From the NCBI GenBank assembly GCA_003389385.1, contig QQVM01000012.1:1-64000 (forward strand): a DNA stretch of 64,000 nucleotides, given 5' to 3'. Made by a program: the position numbers and the translations under genes. This document shows, piece after piece, positions 36,506 to 44,281 of the stretch (positions within the stretch are counted from its first letter, which is position 1; each line of letters opens with the position of its first letter). Below the pieces are notes generated by a model. That model saw only the letters and a program-made list of their open reading frames with translations, searched no databases and was not told the origin of the DNA. Source of the stretch: Bacteroidota bacterium. GTDB lineage: Bacteria; Bacteroidota; Bacteroidia; AKYH767-A; 2013-40CM-41-45.

Positions 36506-37975
36506 ATGACCGAGCAGGAACAAATATCCGTTTTTGACATGTTTAAAATAGGGGTCGGACCATCCAGTTCGCATACCCTGGGACCCTGGCGTTCGGCGAT
36601 GAGTTTTCTGGAATCCCTTCGTAAAAGCAAAACTCTTGATGCTGTCAGCAGTATAAAAGTGAAGCTGTACGGATCGCTTGCAAAAACCGGTAAAGGTCAT
36701 GGTACAGACGTGGCAGTGCAGCTTGGCTTATGCGATTTCGATCCGGTTACGTTTGATGTCGACAAGATTGTTCCAACAATAGATGAGATTGCTTCGAATA
36801 AGAAACTGAATATCGCCGGTAAAAAAGAAATTTCCTTTTCACCTGCAGATGACATTGAATTTCTTTTTTCAGAGTCCCTCCCCTTCCATCCCAATGCACT
36901 TACATTCACCGCATATGCAAATGAAGAAAATATTCTGGAAGAAATTTATTATTCAGTAGGTGGCGGTTTTATCGTGAAGGATGGAGATGAAAGCTCCTCG
37001 TCATCAGGTCATGTGGACTTGAAATTTCCTGCCAACAATTCCAGTGAGCTGTTAAGGCATTGCGAAGCGAGCGGACTATCTGTTTCTGAAATCGTCATGC
37101 AAAATGAACTGAGTTGGAGAACGGAAGAAGAAGTAAGAAGAGGAGTTCTCAACATCTGGAAAGTGATGACCGAATGTGTGTACAGAGGATGTCATTCAAC
37201 CGGAGAATTACCAGGAGGATTAAAAGTCAACAGACGCGCAGCGGCAATCAATTCTAAACTGACCGAAGGAAAAGCATATACAGATTACGAGAGCTGGAGG
37301 GATGTGATCAGAAAAGGAGGGCATGATTTCAAATACACACTCGACTGGGTAAGTTGTTTCGCGCTTGCTGTGAATGAAGAGAATGCCTCCTTCGGAAGAG
37401 TGGTGACATCACCCACAAACGGCGCGGCAGGAGTGATTCCCGCCGTCTTAATGTACCTGAACAACTTTGTTTATCCTGGTCCTGCTGCGCTTTCTCCTCA
37501 GGACGACCGCAAAGCACGGGATGAGAACATCATACGTTTTCTTCTGACAGCATCCGAGATCGGAAGCATTTTCAAAAAAGGAGCAACCATATCCGCAGCT
37601 ATGGGAGGATGCCAGGCGGAGATAGGAGTTTCTTCCGCAATGGCCGCAGGGGCTCTCGCTGAATGTCTGGGAGGAAACCCAAGACAAGTCATGATGGCTG
37701 CCGAGATCGCGATGGAACATCACCTGGGGCTCACCTGCGATCCGATCAAGGGTCTGGTGCAGATTCCCTGTATTGAAAGAAACACCATGGGCGCGGTAAA
37801 AGCAATTACAGCTGCGCAACTCGCCATGAACAGCGATCCCTCAAAAGCAAAAGTCACACTCGATGATGTGGTAAAAACCATGTGGAACACCGCACTTGAG
37901 ATGAACAATAAATTCAAGGAGACTGCTGAAGGCGGACTTGCCACCAATGTACCGCTGGGTTTGAGTGAGTGTTGA
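36506..37975 (+). CDS. sdaA: L-serine ammonia-lyase (L-serine dehydratase), single chain
   Basis: About 489 residues from the ATG at 36506 ([10 protein letters not shown]). The start is chosen because the family begins right before [20 protein letters not shown] and a -7 box lies between it and the earlier ATG. Beta domain first, then alpha domain with the cysteines that bind the [4Fe-4S] cluster ([40 protein letters not shown]). It converts L-serine to pyruvate and ammonia. Its stop is nine bases from a lepA 3'-end fragment. Confidence 0.93.
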   Translation: MTEQEQISVFDMFKIGVGPSSSHTLGPWRSAMSFLESLRKSKTLDAVSSIKVKLYGSLAKTGKGHGTDVAVQLGLCDFDPVTFDVDKIVPTIDEIASNKKLNIAGKKEISFSPADDIEFLFSESLPFHPNALTFTAYANEENILEEIYYSVGGGFIVKDGDESSSSSGHVDLKFPANNSSELLRHCEASGLSVSEIVMQNELSWRTEEEVRRGVLNIWKVMTECVYRGCHSTGELPGGLKVNRRAAAINSKLTEGKAYTDYESWRDVIRKGGHDFKYTLDWVSCFALAVNEENASFGRVVTSPTNGAAGVIPAVLMYLNNFVYPGPAALSPQDDRKARDENIIRFLLTASEIGSIFKKGATISAAMGGCQAEIGVSSAMAAGALAECLGGNPRQVMMAAEIAMEHHLGLTCDPIKGLVQIPCIERNTMGAVKAITAAQLAMNSDPSKAKVTLDDVVKTMWNTALEMNNKFKETAEGGLATNVPLGLSEC

Positions 37976-38340
37976 TTGATAAAGTCAATCCAGCTTGAAT
38001 ACAGCAAGGAATACCTGTTGTTGGTTTTAATCCAAACAACCTTCCTCTTCCGTCCTGCTTCCCTACACTCCTACACTTAATTTTTATTCTTTTACTTTTA
38101 AATGAACCATTCAAAATTGTGAGAAGGACTCAATTTATAATTGTTCAAAATAAATTCATTTCTTTTTTAAATAAACCTGCAAGTTTTTTGTGCATGTTAA
38201 GGCAAAGGAAATTAAATTCACTTAAATGGTTGTAATTTGCAATAAAGTGTTCTACAAATTTTGACAAATAAAATTCATTCCGGCAATAAAATCATCATTC
38301 AAAAATAAATTGAATCTATTTCCGAACGCTGATCTGCTTA
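37976..38340. other. Intergenic region with lepA fragment and AT-rich leader
   Basis: The first 47 bases hold the lepA end fragment (see next entry). The remainder is AT-rich with no other gene and leads into the T9SS gene; the open frame extends upstream to 38314 without an ATG. Confidence 0.6.
37984..38023 (-). pseudogene. lepA: Duplicated 3' fragment of lepA
   Basis: On the minus strand this reads QQVFLAVFKLD-stop; the intact lepA ends [11 protein letters not shown]-stop. DNA identity is strong at the very end (GTCAATCCAGCTT identical) and weaker inside, with differences mostly at codon third positions or conservative, as if copied from a diverged functional lepA. A stop codon lies four codons upstream of the matching part, so the piece is isolated. 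It is in the same orientation as lepA, on the opposite side of the T9SS gene. Confidence 0.85.
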
Positions 38341-39792
38341 ATGCTTTCCATGTCCTGTCTTGCTCAAAAACAAGACAGGATATGGATTTTTGGCGACCAT
38401 GGAGGCATTGATTTCAGGGACACCTCAAATGTTACATCTTTTTACTCCGGGCTCAATGGCACTCAGGTAAAATCTTCAGTCGTTTCCATTGCCGATAAGC
38501 AGGGCAACCTGCTATTTTATGCAGCTGCTGATCAGCTCCGATTACAGGGAACCCGCGTATTCAACCGCAATGATGCCATCATGCAAAACGGGGATTCGCT
38601 TCAAGGGCATCCAGTATTCGCTCAGGGTCTGATTATACTTCCATTTCCGGACGATACAAGTCATTTTTATATATTCCAAAAGACTCAAAATAGTTCTAAG
38701 ACTGTATTTTATTATTCAATTGTTGATATGAATGCAGATGGGGGTTTGGGTGGGGTTATATCAAAAAATAATCTCATTCAAACAGATAGTTTAACTGATC
38801 GAACTACCGCAGTAAAACACGCCAATGGTCGGGATTGGTGGTTGATCGTTCAGCGCTGGGATCAGGACGAATATTTGAAATACCTGATCACACCCGATGG
38901 AATACAAGGTCCTTTCCGGCAACAAACTGCAAATCCAAAACCCAAAGAAGAATACTACGGCACATCCCGTTTTTCAAGAAGTGGCAATAGACTTGTATCC
39001 GTTGGTCAATATGGAAACATTAATTTAATGGATTTTGACAGGTGCACAGGAGATATCAGCAATTACCAAAGAATAGGAGAAAATATTTTTTCAAACGAAA
39101 ATGGATACTTCGGTTGTGAATTCTCGCCGGATGAAAAAGTATTGTACGTAGGAAATATTTATCCAGGCCCCGGTAAATATATTTACCAATACGATCTAAC
39201 TGCACCGGATATCAAAGCCAGCAAGCAGGTAATTAATATGTATCCCGATACAGGTTTGTTGCGATATGTTCAAATGGGTCATATACTTTTAGGCCCTGAT
39301 GATAAAATATATGTGTGTAAGGGAAACGGCAGTGGGCCCAATTCAATTACGGTTTATACCCAAAACATAGATGTGATACTAAATCCAAATGTAATTGGTA
39401 CGGGATGCAATTACAGCAGCAATTATTTTTATTTAAACGGCGGCCGTACAACATACGGGCTTCCCAATATGGTGAACTACAATCTCGGTGCAATGGTAGG
39501 AAGTATCTGCGATAGTTTAAACACAGGCATCAAAGAACAAAACCGGAGAAATCAATTTGTGATCAGTCCGAACCCATTGAGTAATTGGATCAATATTTAT
39601 AAGCAGGATGAACTGATTTATGAGAAAAATATTGATGTCAGCATATTTAAATCCAAGGGTCAAATTCTGTTTGGGAAGAGCCTGCACAAAAACGAAAATT
39701 CTATCCAGGCAGATTTTCTAAAGCCGGGTGTATATGTTTTACAGATCAAAACGAGTAAAGGCGTGTACTCGGAGCGTTTTGTGAAGATCTGA
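38341..39792 (+). CDS. Secreted propeller-type protein with T9SS domain (cassette 2)
   Basis: 483 residues from the first ATG, but that start leaves only MLSMSCLAQ as signal peptide. The frame is open upstream to 38314 and reads IYFRTLICL just before the ATG, completing a normal signal peptide without an ATG; the true start may be a rare codon or may have been lost. Body motifs: DKQGNLLFYAAADQLR, KHANGRDWWLIVQRWD, LMDFDRCTGDI, CEFSPDEKVLYVGN. T9SS type A domain at the C-terminus (SPNPLSNWINIYK, LKPGVYVLQIKTS). Paralogue of the gene at 31311-32777. Convergent with lepA and flanked by copies of the lepA end. Confidence 0.82.
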   Translation: MLSMSCLAQKQDRIWIFGDHGGIDFRDTSNVTSFYSGLNGTQVKSSVVSIADKQGNLLFYAAADQLRLQGTRVFNRNDAIMQNGDSLQGHPVFAQGLIILPFPDDTSHFYIFQKTQNSSKTVFYYSIVDMNADGGLGGVISKNNLIQTDSLTDRTTAVKHANGRDWWLIVQRWDQDEYLKYLITPDGIQGPFRQQTANPKPKEEYYGTSRFSRSGNRLVSVGQYGNINLMDFDRCTGDISNYQRIGENIFSNENGYFGCEFSPDEKVLYVGNIYPGPGKYIYQYDLTAPDIKASKQVINMYPDTGLLRYVQMGHILLGPDDKIYVCKGNGSGPNSITVYTQNIDVILNPNVIGTGCNYSSNYFYLNGGRTTYGLPNMVNYNLGAMVGSICDSLNTGIKEQNRRNQFVISPNPLSNWINIYKQDELIYEKNIDVSIFKSKGQILFGKSLHKNENSIQADFLKPGVYVLQIKTSKGVYSERFVKI

Positions 39793-39982
39793 CCTTAAAC
39801 GAAAGCAATTCCTGCAAGGCTTTGTGACTGTTAGGAACAAGTGTGTTTCCCAACAAGCAGCAGCAGCGAAAACTTCCTTTTGCATGCAACCTGTGTGTTA
39901 ATTGTAAGTCTTTAAGTGTAATTCTGATGAATAAGGGATTAAAGTAACAGATTGAGTATATGTATTTTTGTGCCACCTTACT

Positions 39983-40046
39983 CACAAGTTCCCTTCTGGA
40001 GAACTTGGGGTATAGAAGGTTTTCTGGAGGAGTGCTCGCAAGTTTC
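39983..40046. repeat. Paired CACAAG hairpin repeat next to lepA
   Basis: CACAAGTTCC at 39983-39992 and CGCAAGTTTC at 40037-40046, 54 bases apart, each followed by a partly complementary TCTGGA/TTTGGA segment. The first forms a hairpin AAGTTC...GAACTT. Same layout as at 11240/11292 and 34564/34617. Confidence 0.6.
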
Positions 40047-40081
40047 TTTGGAGTTTGATTTTTTTGCTTAAAAAAAGGTGG

Positions 40082-41869
40082 TCAATCCAGCTTAAGCACA
40101 GCAAGAAAAGCTTGCTGCGGAATCTCCACATTACCCACCTGGCGCATACGCTTCTTTCCGGCTTTTTGCTTTTCCAGTAGTTTACGCTTACGTGAGATGT
40201 CACCACCGTAACACTTGGCGGTTACGTCCTTTCTCAGGGCTTTCACCGTTTCACGTGCGATGATTTTTGAACCGATGCTGGCCTGAATGATGATCTCAAA
40301 CTGCTGGCGTGTGATCAGCTCTTTCAATTTCTCGCACATCTTTCTTCCGAAATCCTGCGCGTGGCTACGGTGAACAAGGGCTGAAAGCGCATCCACCGGC
40401 TCGCTGTTCAGGCGGATGTCAAGTTTTACAAGATCCGATTGCCTGTAAGCGATCGGGTGATAATCGAAAGATGCATAACCTCTGGAAATGGATTTCAGTT
40501 TATCATAAAAATCAAACACAATTTCAGAGAGCGGCATGTCAAACTGAAGCTCCACACGGTCTGTGGTGAGGTAATGCTGATTGATGATGGTACCACGTTT
40601 GGTGATACACAAGGTCATGATCGCACCGGTGTATTCCGCCTTCGTGATGATCTGAGCACGAATATATGGCTCCTCAATCTTTTCAAGATAATTAGGCTCT
40701 GGCATCTCGCTCGGATTGTGAATCTCCAGCGTTTCGCCATTGGTGAGATATGCCTTATAGGATACGTTCGGAACAGTAGTGATCACTGTCATGTTGAACT
40801 CACGCTCCAGCCTTTCCTGGATGATTTCCATGTGCAGCATTCCCAGGAAACCGCAACGGAATCCGAAGCCGAGAGCTGCGGATGATTCCGGCTGAAACAC
40901 CAACGAAGCATCGTTGAGCTGGAGTTTTTCCATACTGCTGCGAAGTTCCTCGTACTCATCGGTATCTACAGGATAAATCCCCGCGAACACCATGGGCTTC
41001 ACATCTTCAAAACCTTTTACAGCTTCATTGCATGGATTCTCCACAGTGGTTATCGTATCTCCGACTTTCACTTCCGCCGCTTCCTTGATGCCGGAGATGA
41101 TGTAACCTACATCTCCTGTTTTAACCACATCACGCGGTACTTTATCAAGTTTCAGGATGCCCACTTCATCGGCATGGTAGTCCATTCCGGTAGCGACAAA
41201 CTTTACGTGATCGTTCTTGCGGATTTCACCGTCTATCACTTTATAATATGCAATGATGCCGCGAAATGAATTGAACACAGAATCAAAAATCAAAGCTTTC
41301 AAAGGTGCATCCGGATTTCCTTTCGGAGCAGGAATCCTGTCGATGATAGCATGTAGTATGTCTTCAATACCCAGTCCGGTTTTAGCAGAAGCCGGAATGA
41401 TGGAATCACGGTCACAACCGACAAGGTCCACGATCTGGTCTTTTACCACTTCGGGTTCAGCGCTTGGAAGATCGATCTTATTGAGGATGGGAATGATCTC
41501 GAGCTCGTGTTCGAGCGCGAGGTAAAGATTCGAAATAGTCTGCGCCTGAATTCCCTGTGCCGCATCCACAATTAGCAATGCTCCTTCGCAGGCGGCAATC
41601 GAACGTGACACTTCGTACGAGAAATCCACGTGACCCGGTGTGTCAATCAGGTTCAGCGTATAAGATTGTCCGTCCTTGACATACTGCATCTGAATCGCGT
41701 GGCTCTTGATGGTGATGCCGCGCTCTCTTTCAAGGTCCATATCATCCAACACCTGAGCCTGAGAATCACGCTCGCTGATTGTCTTGGTGTATTCCAGGAG
41801 GCGGTCAGCCAGGGTGCTTTTACCGTGGTCGATATGTGCGATAATGCAGAAATTTCGAATATTCTTCAA
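40082..41869 (-). CDS. lepA: Elongation factor 4 (LepA)
   Basis: 595 residues. GTPase motifs [22 protein letters not shown] and ILNKIDLP; C-terminal LepA domain [21 protein letters not shown]-type sequence, then [20 protein letters not shown]. The family start ([15 protein letters not shown]) is preceded here by TTG, with no in-frame ATG before an upstream stop, so TTG is the probable start. A ribosome-binding GTPase acting in translation. A fragment of its 3' end is present at 37984-38023. Confidence 0.96.
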   Translation of the reverse strand: MKNIRNFCIIAHIDHGKSTLADRLLEYTKTISERDSQAQVLDDMDLERERGITIKSHAIQMQYVKDGQSYTLNLIDTPGHVDFSYEVSRSIAACEGALLIVDAAQGIQAQTISNLYLALEHELEIIPILNKIDLPSAEPEVVKDQIVDLVGCDRDSIIPASAKTGLGIEDILHAIIDRIPAPKGNPDAPLKALIFDSVFNSFRGIIAYYKVIDGEIRKNDHVKFVATGMDYHADEVGILKLDKVPRDVVKTGDVGYIISGIKEAAEVKVGDTITTVENPCNEAVKGFEDVKPMVFAGIYPVDTDEYEELRSSMEKLQLNDASLVFQPESSAALGFGFRCGFLGMLHMEIIQERLEREFNMTVITTVPNVSYKAYLTNGETLEIHNPSEMPEPNYLEKIEEPYIRAQIITKAEYTGAIMTLCITKRGTIINQHYLTTDRVELQFDMPLSEIVFDFYDKLKSISRGYASFDYHPIAYRQSDLVKLDIRLNSEPVDALSALVHRSHAQDFGRKMCEKLKELITRQQFEIIIQASIGSKIIARETVKALRKDVTAKCYGGDISRKRKLLEKQKAGKKRMRQVGNVEIPQQAFLAVLKLD

Positions 41870-42067
41870 GGCAGCTATACTTAATTTTTACCTATTTATC
41901 TGTGTTTCAGGCTTTAATATAACCTAAAAAAACATAATCCATTCCTTTTGAGAGGGCTGCAAAGCTACGATTTATTCAGGGAGTTCAAAAGGCCAATTTC
42001 AGAAATGCATGAGATAATCAGCAGAAATTCATTTCAATACAAGCTTCAGCATTATCCTTTAAAAAAG

Positions 42068-42097
42068 TTTGAATTACAGATCAGGAGAGTATTTTTG
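42068..42097 (+). promoter_or_regulatory. Promoter of metF
   Basis: TTTG at 42068-42071, 18-base spacer and TATTTTTG at 42090-42097 form a good match to the Bacteroidota -33/-7 promoter. The predicted start of transcription is about 25 bases before the ATG at 42126. Confidence 0.65.
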
Positions 42098-42125
42098 CGC
42101 AGGAATTTTATCCTTAATACAATAT

Positions 42126-43082
42126 ATGAAGGTTACGGAACATCTGAAAAGGGCAAACGGCAAAACTTTGTTTTCTGTGGAGATACTTCCTCCGCTGAAA
42201 GGTAAAAGTATTCAGAGCATTTATGATATTCTGGATCCGATGATGGAGTTCAAACCGGCTTTCATTGATGTGACTTATCACCGTGAGGAATATGTGTACA
42301 AGAAAAGGGAAAACGGACTGCTGGAAAAATTCTCCATGCGTAAGCGGCCTGGAACGGTTGGAATTTGTGCAGCTATTATCAACCATTACAAAGTAGACAC
42401 AGTACCGCATATTATCTGTGGAGGTTTCGCCAAGGAAGAAACCGAGAACGCATTGATCGACCTCAACTTTCTGGGCATTGACAATGTCCTGCTCATACGC
42501 GGTGATGCTATTAAGTCTGAAGCAGTTTTTGTACCGCATCCTAAAGGACACAATTTCGCCATTGATCTTGTGAAGCAGGTGGTAAACATGAATCAGGGCA
42601 TGTACCTGGATGAAGAATTGAATGATGTAGTGCCTTCAAAGTTCTGCATCGGTGTGGCCGGTTATCCGGAAAAGCATTTCGAAGCACCCAATATGCGTAG
42701 CGACATGAAGCACCTCAAAGCGAAGATTGATGCAGGAGCGGATTATGTGGTGACACAGATGTTTTTCGACAATAAAAAGTATTTCGACTTCGTAGAGAAA
42801 TGCCGTGAAGCAGGGATCAATGTGCCTATTATACCCGGACTGAAACCGCTCACAAGTATAAAACAGTGCACTGTGTTGCCTAAAATTTTCCACGTCGACA
42901 TACCGGAAGATCTGGATGACGCGATCGCTCAGTGCAAGTCAGACAAAGACGCGAGGAAGATCGGAATAGACTGGTGCATTCAGCAGTCGAAAGAACTGAT
43001 GAAAGCCGGAGTTCCATGCCTGCATTATTATACGATGGGAAATGCGGACAATACTGTGAGTATCGCCAAGGAGTTATTCTAA
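42126..43082 (+). CDS. metF: 5,10-methylenetetrahydrofolate reductase
   Basis: About 318 residues from the ATG at 42126 (MKVTEHLKRANG), placed just downstream of a good promoter; a longer TTG frame from 42069 overlaps that promoter and is rejected. Motifs SVEILPPLKGKS, FIDVTYHRE, LLIRGDAIKSE, GADYVVTQMFFDNKKY and IPGLKPLTSIKQ are those of the FAD-dependent TIM barrel. It makes 5-methyl-THF for methionine synthesis. Confidence 0.94.
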   Translation: MKVTEHLKRANGKTLFSVEILPPLKGKSIQSIYDILDPMMEFKPAFIDVTYHREEYVYKKRENGLLEKFSMRKRPGTVGICAAIINHYKVDTVPHIICGGFAKEETENALIDLNFLGIDNVLLIRGDAIKSEAVFVPHPKGHNFAIDLVKQVVNMNQGMYLDEELNDVVPSKFCIGVAGYPEKHFEAPNMRSDMKHLKAKIDAGADYVVTQMFFDNKKYFDFVEKCREAGINVPIIPGLKPLTSIKQCTVLPKIFHVDIPEDLDDAIAQCKSDKDARKIGIDWCIQQSKELMKAGVPCLHYYTMGNADNTVSIAKELF

Positions 43083-43092
43083 CCTTTTTTTA

Positions 43093-43671
43093 TCAGGAAT
43101 CCTGTTGTTTCATCAGTCGGCAGGCTTTTTCAAGCCATAACAGCTCTTTTATAAAACCATCTGCCCTCTTGTTTGTACCTTCCTGATCACTTGCATTTCC
43201 TTCTTCATCAAAAGCATCTTTTACATTCGGAACAGGAAACATAGCCGGAGTCACAAGCGCATGCATTTTCCACAGTGTAAACTGAAGGGAAGTGATCACC
43301 TGGGCGCCTCCGAAATTTCCAGTGGATACAGTGGAAATTGCCATAGGTTTTTTCTGCCATTCCGGATATAAAAAATCAATCGCGTTTTTTACTGAAGCAG
43401 GATATCCTCCATTATACTCCGGAGTAATAAGAATCACCGCATCGGCTTCATTTATCCTGGATGAATATTCCAGCATCTGTTGTGTAGGTGCCTGTTGAAA
43501 GCGGAGTCGTTCATCGAAAATCGGAAAATTATACTCCTTAAGATCCAGTATTTGCGCAGTAGCATATCCACGGCTTTCAATAAATCCTTTAAAGAACAAA
43601 GCCACACGATGACTGTTGCGACCGCTTCGTACACTTCCTGAAATGATTTCGATGTGCGGGAGTTTATCCAT
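43093..43671 (-). CDS. NADPH-dependent FMN reductase family protein
   Basis: 192 residues. Flavodoxin-like fold with the phosphate-binding loop IISGSVRSGRNSHRVAL and the isoalloxazine loop LITPEYNGGYPASVKNAIDFL. Reduces flavins or quinones with NAD(P)H. It lies three bases downstream of the riboflavin synthase gene on the same strand, so it fits flavin metabolism. Electron acceptor unknown. Confidence 0.87.
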   Translation of the reverse strand: MDKLPHIEIISGSVRSGRNSHRVALFFKGFIESRGYATAQILDLKEYNFPIFDERLRFQQAPTQQMLEYSSRINEADAVILITPEYNGGYPASVKNAIDFLYPEWQKKPMAISTVSTGNFGGAQVITSLQFTLWKMHALVTPAMFPVPNVKDAFDEEGNASDQEGTNKRADGFIKELLWLEKACRLMKQQDS

Positions 43672-43674
43672 TAT

Positions 43675-44271
43675 TCAAATTAATTTTCTGTCTGCTAAAA
43701 GTCTGGCTACGTATTTTCCAATCACATCAAATTCCAAATTGACTTTATCTCCTGCTTTCAGCAAACCCAGGTTTGTATGCTCCAAGGTATAAGGTATGAT
43801 CGCGACAGAAAATTTTCCTTTAATGGAGTTCACCACGGTAAGTGAAACACCGTTCACACAGATTGAACCTTTCTCCACTGTCACATTTTCTGAAGTTGAA
43901 GGAAATGCAAAATGCAAAATGCGGCTTCCCTCCTTTTCCTCTACTTGTACAAGTTCCGCCATGCAATCGACATGCCCCTGAACTATATGTCCGTCGAGGC
44001 GGTCGCCCAATTTCATGCTGCGTTCCAGATTCACTGCATCGCCCTTTTTGAGAAAACCAATGTTGCTTCTTTTCAGTGTTTCTTCAATGGCATGAACGAA
44101 GTACACATCTCCCTTTATTTCCACCACAGTCAGACATACACCATTATGACTGACGCTCTGATCTACTTTCAGCTCAGACGATATCGATGAGCGAATACCA
44201 AGCAACAGGTTTCCGTCACGCATCTCTGCCTTTTCCACTATTCCCTGCTGTTCGATAATTCCTGTAAACAT
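43675..44271 (-). CDS. ribE: Riboflavin synthase alpha chain
   Basis: 198 residues made of two lumazine-binding repeats: MFTGIIEQQG...SVSHNGVCLTVVEI and LDGHIVQGHVD...SICVNGVSLTVVN. It converts two 6,7-dimethyl-8-ribityllumazine to riboflavin. No FMN riboswitch is seen in the 10-base gap to the upstream gene. Confidence 0.95.
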   Translation of the reverse strand: MFTGIIEQQGIVEKAEMRDGNLLLGIRSSISSELKVDQSVSHNGVCLTVVEIKGDVYFVHAIEETLKRSNIGFLKKGDAVNLERSMKLGDRLDGHIVQGHVDCMAELVQVEEKEGSRILHFAFPSTSENVTVEKGSICVNGVSLTVVNSIKGKFSVAIIPYTLEHTNLGLLKAGDKVNLEFDVIGKYVARLLADRKLI

Positions 44272-44281
44272 AAATGATTGC

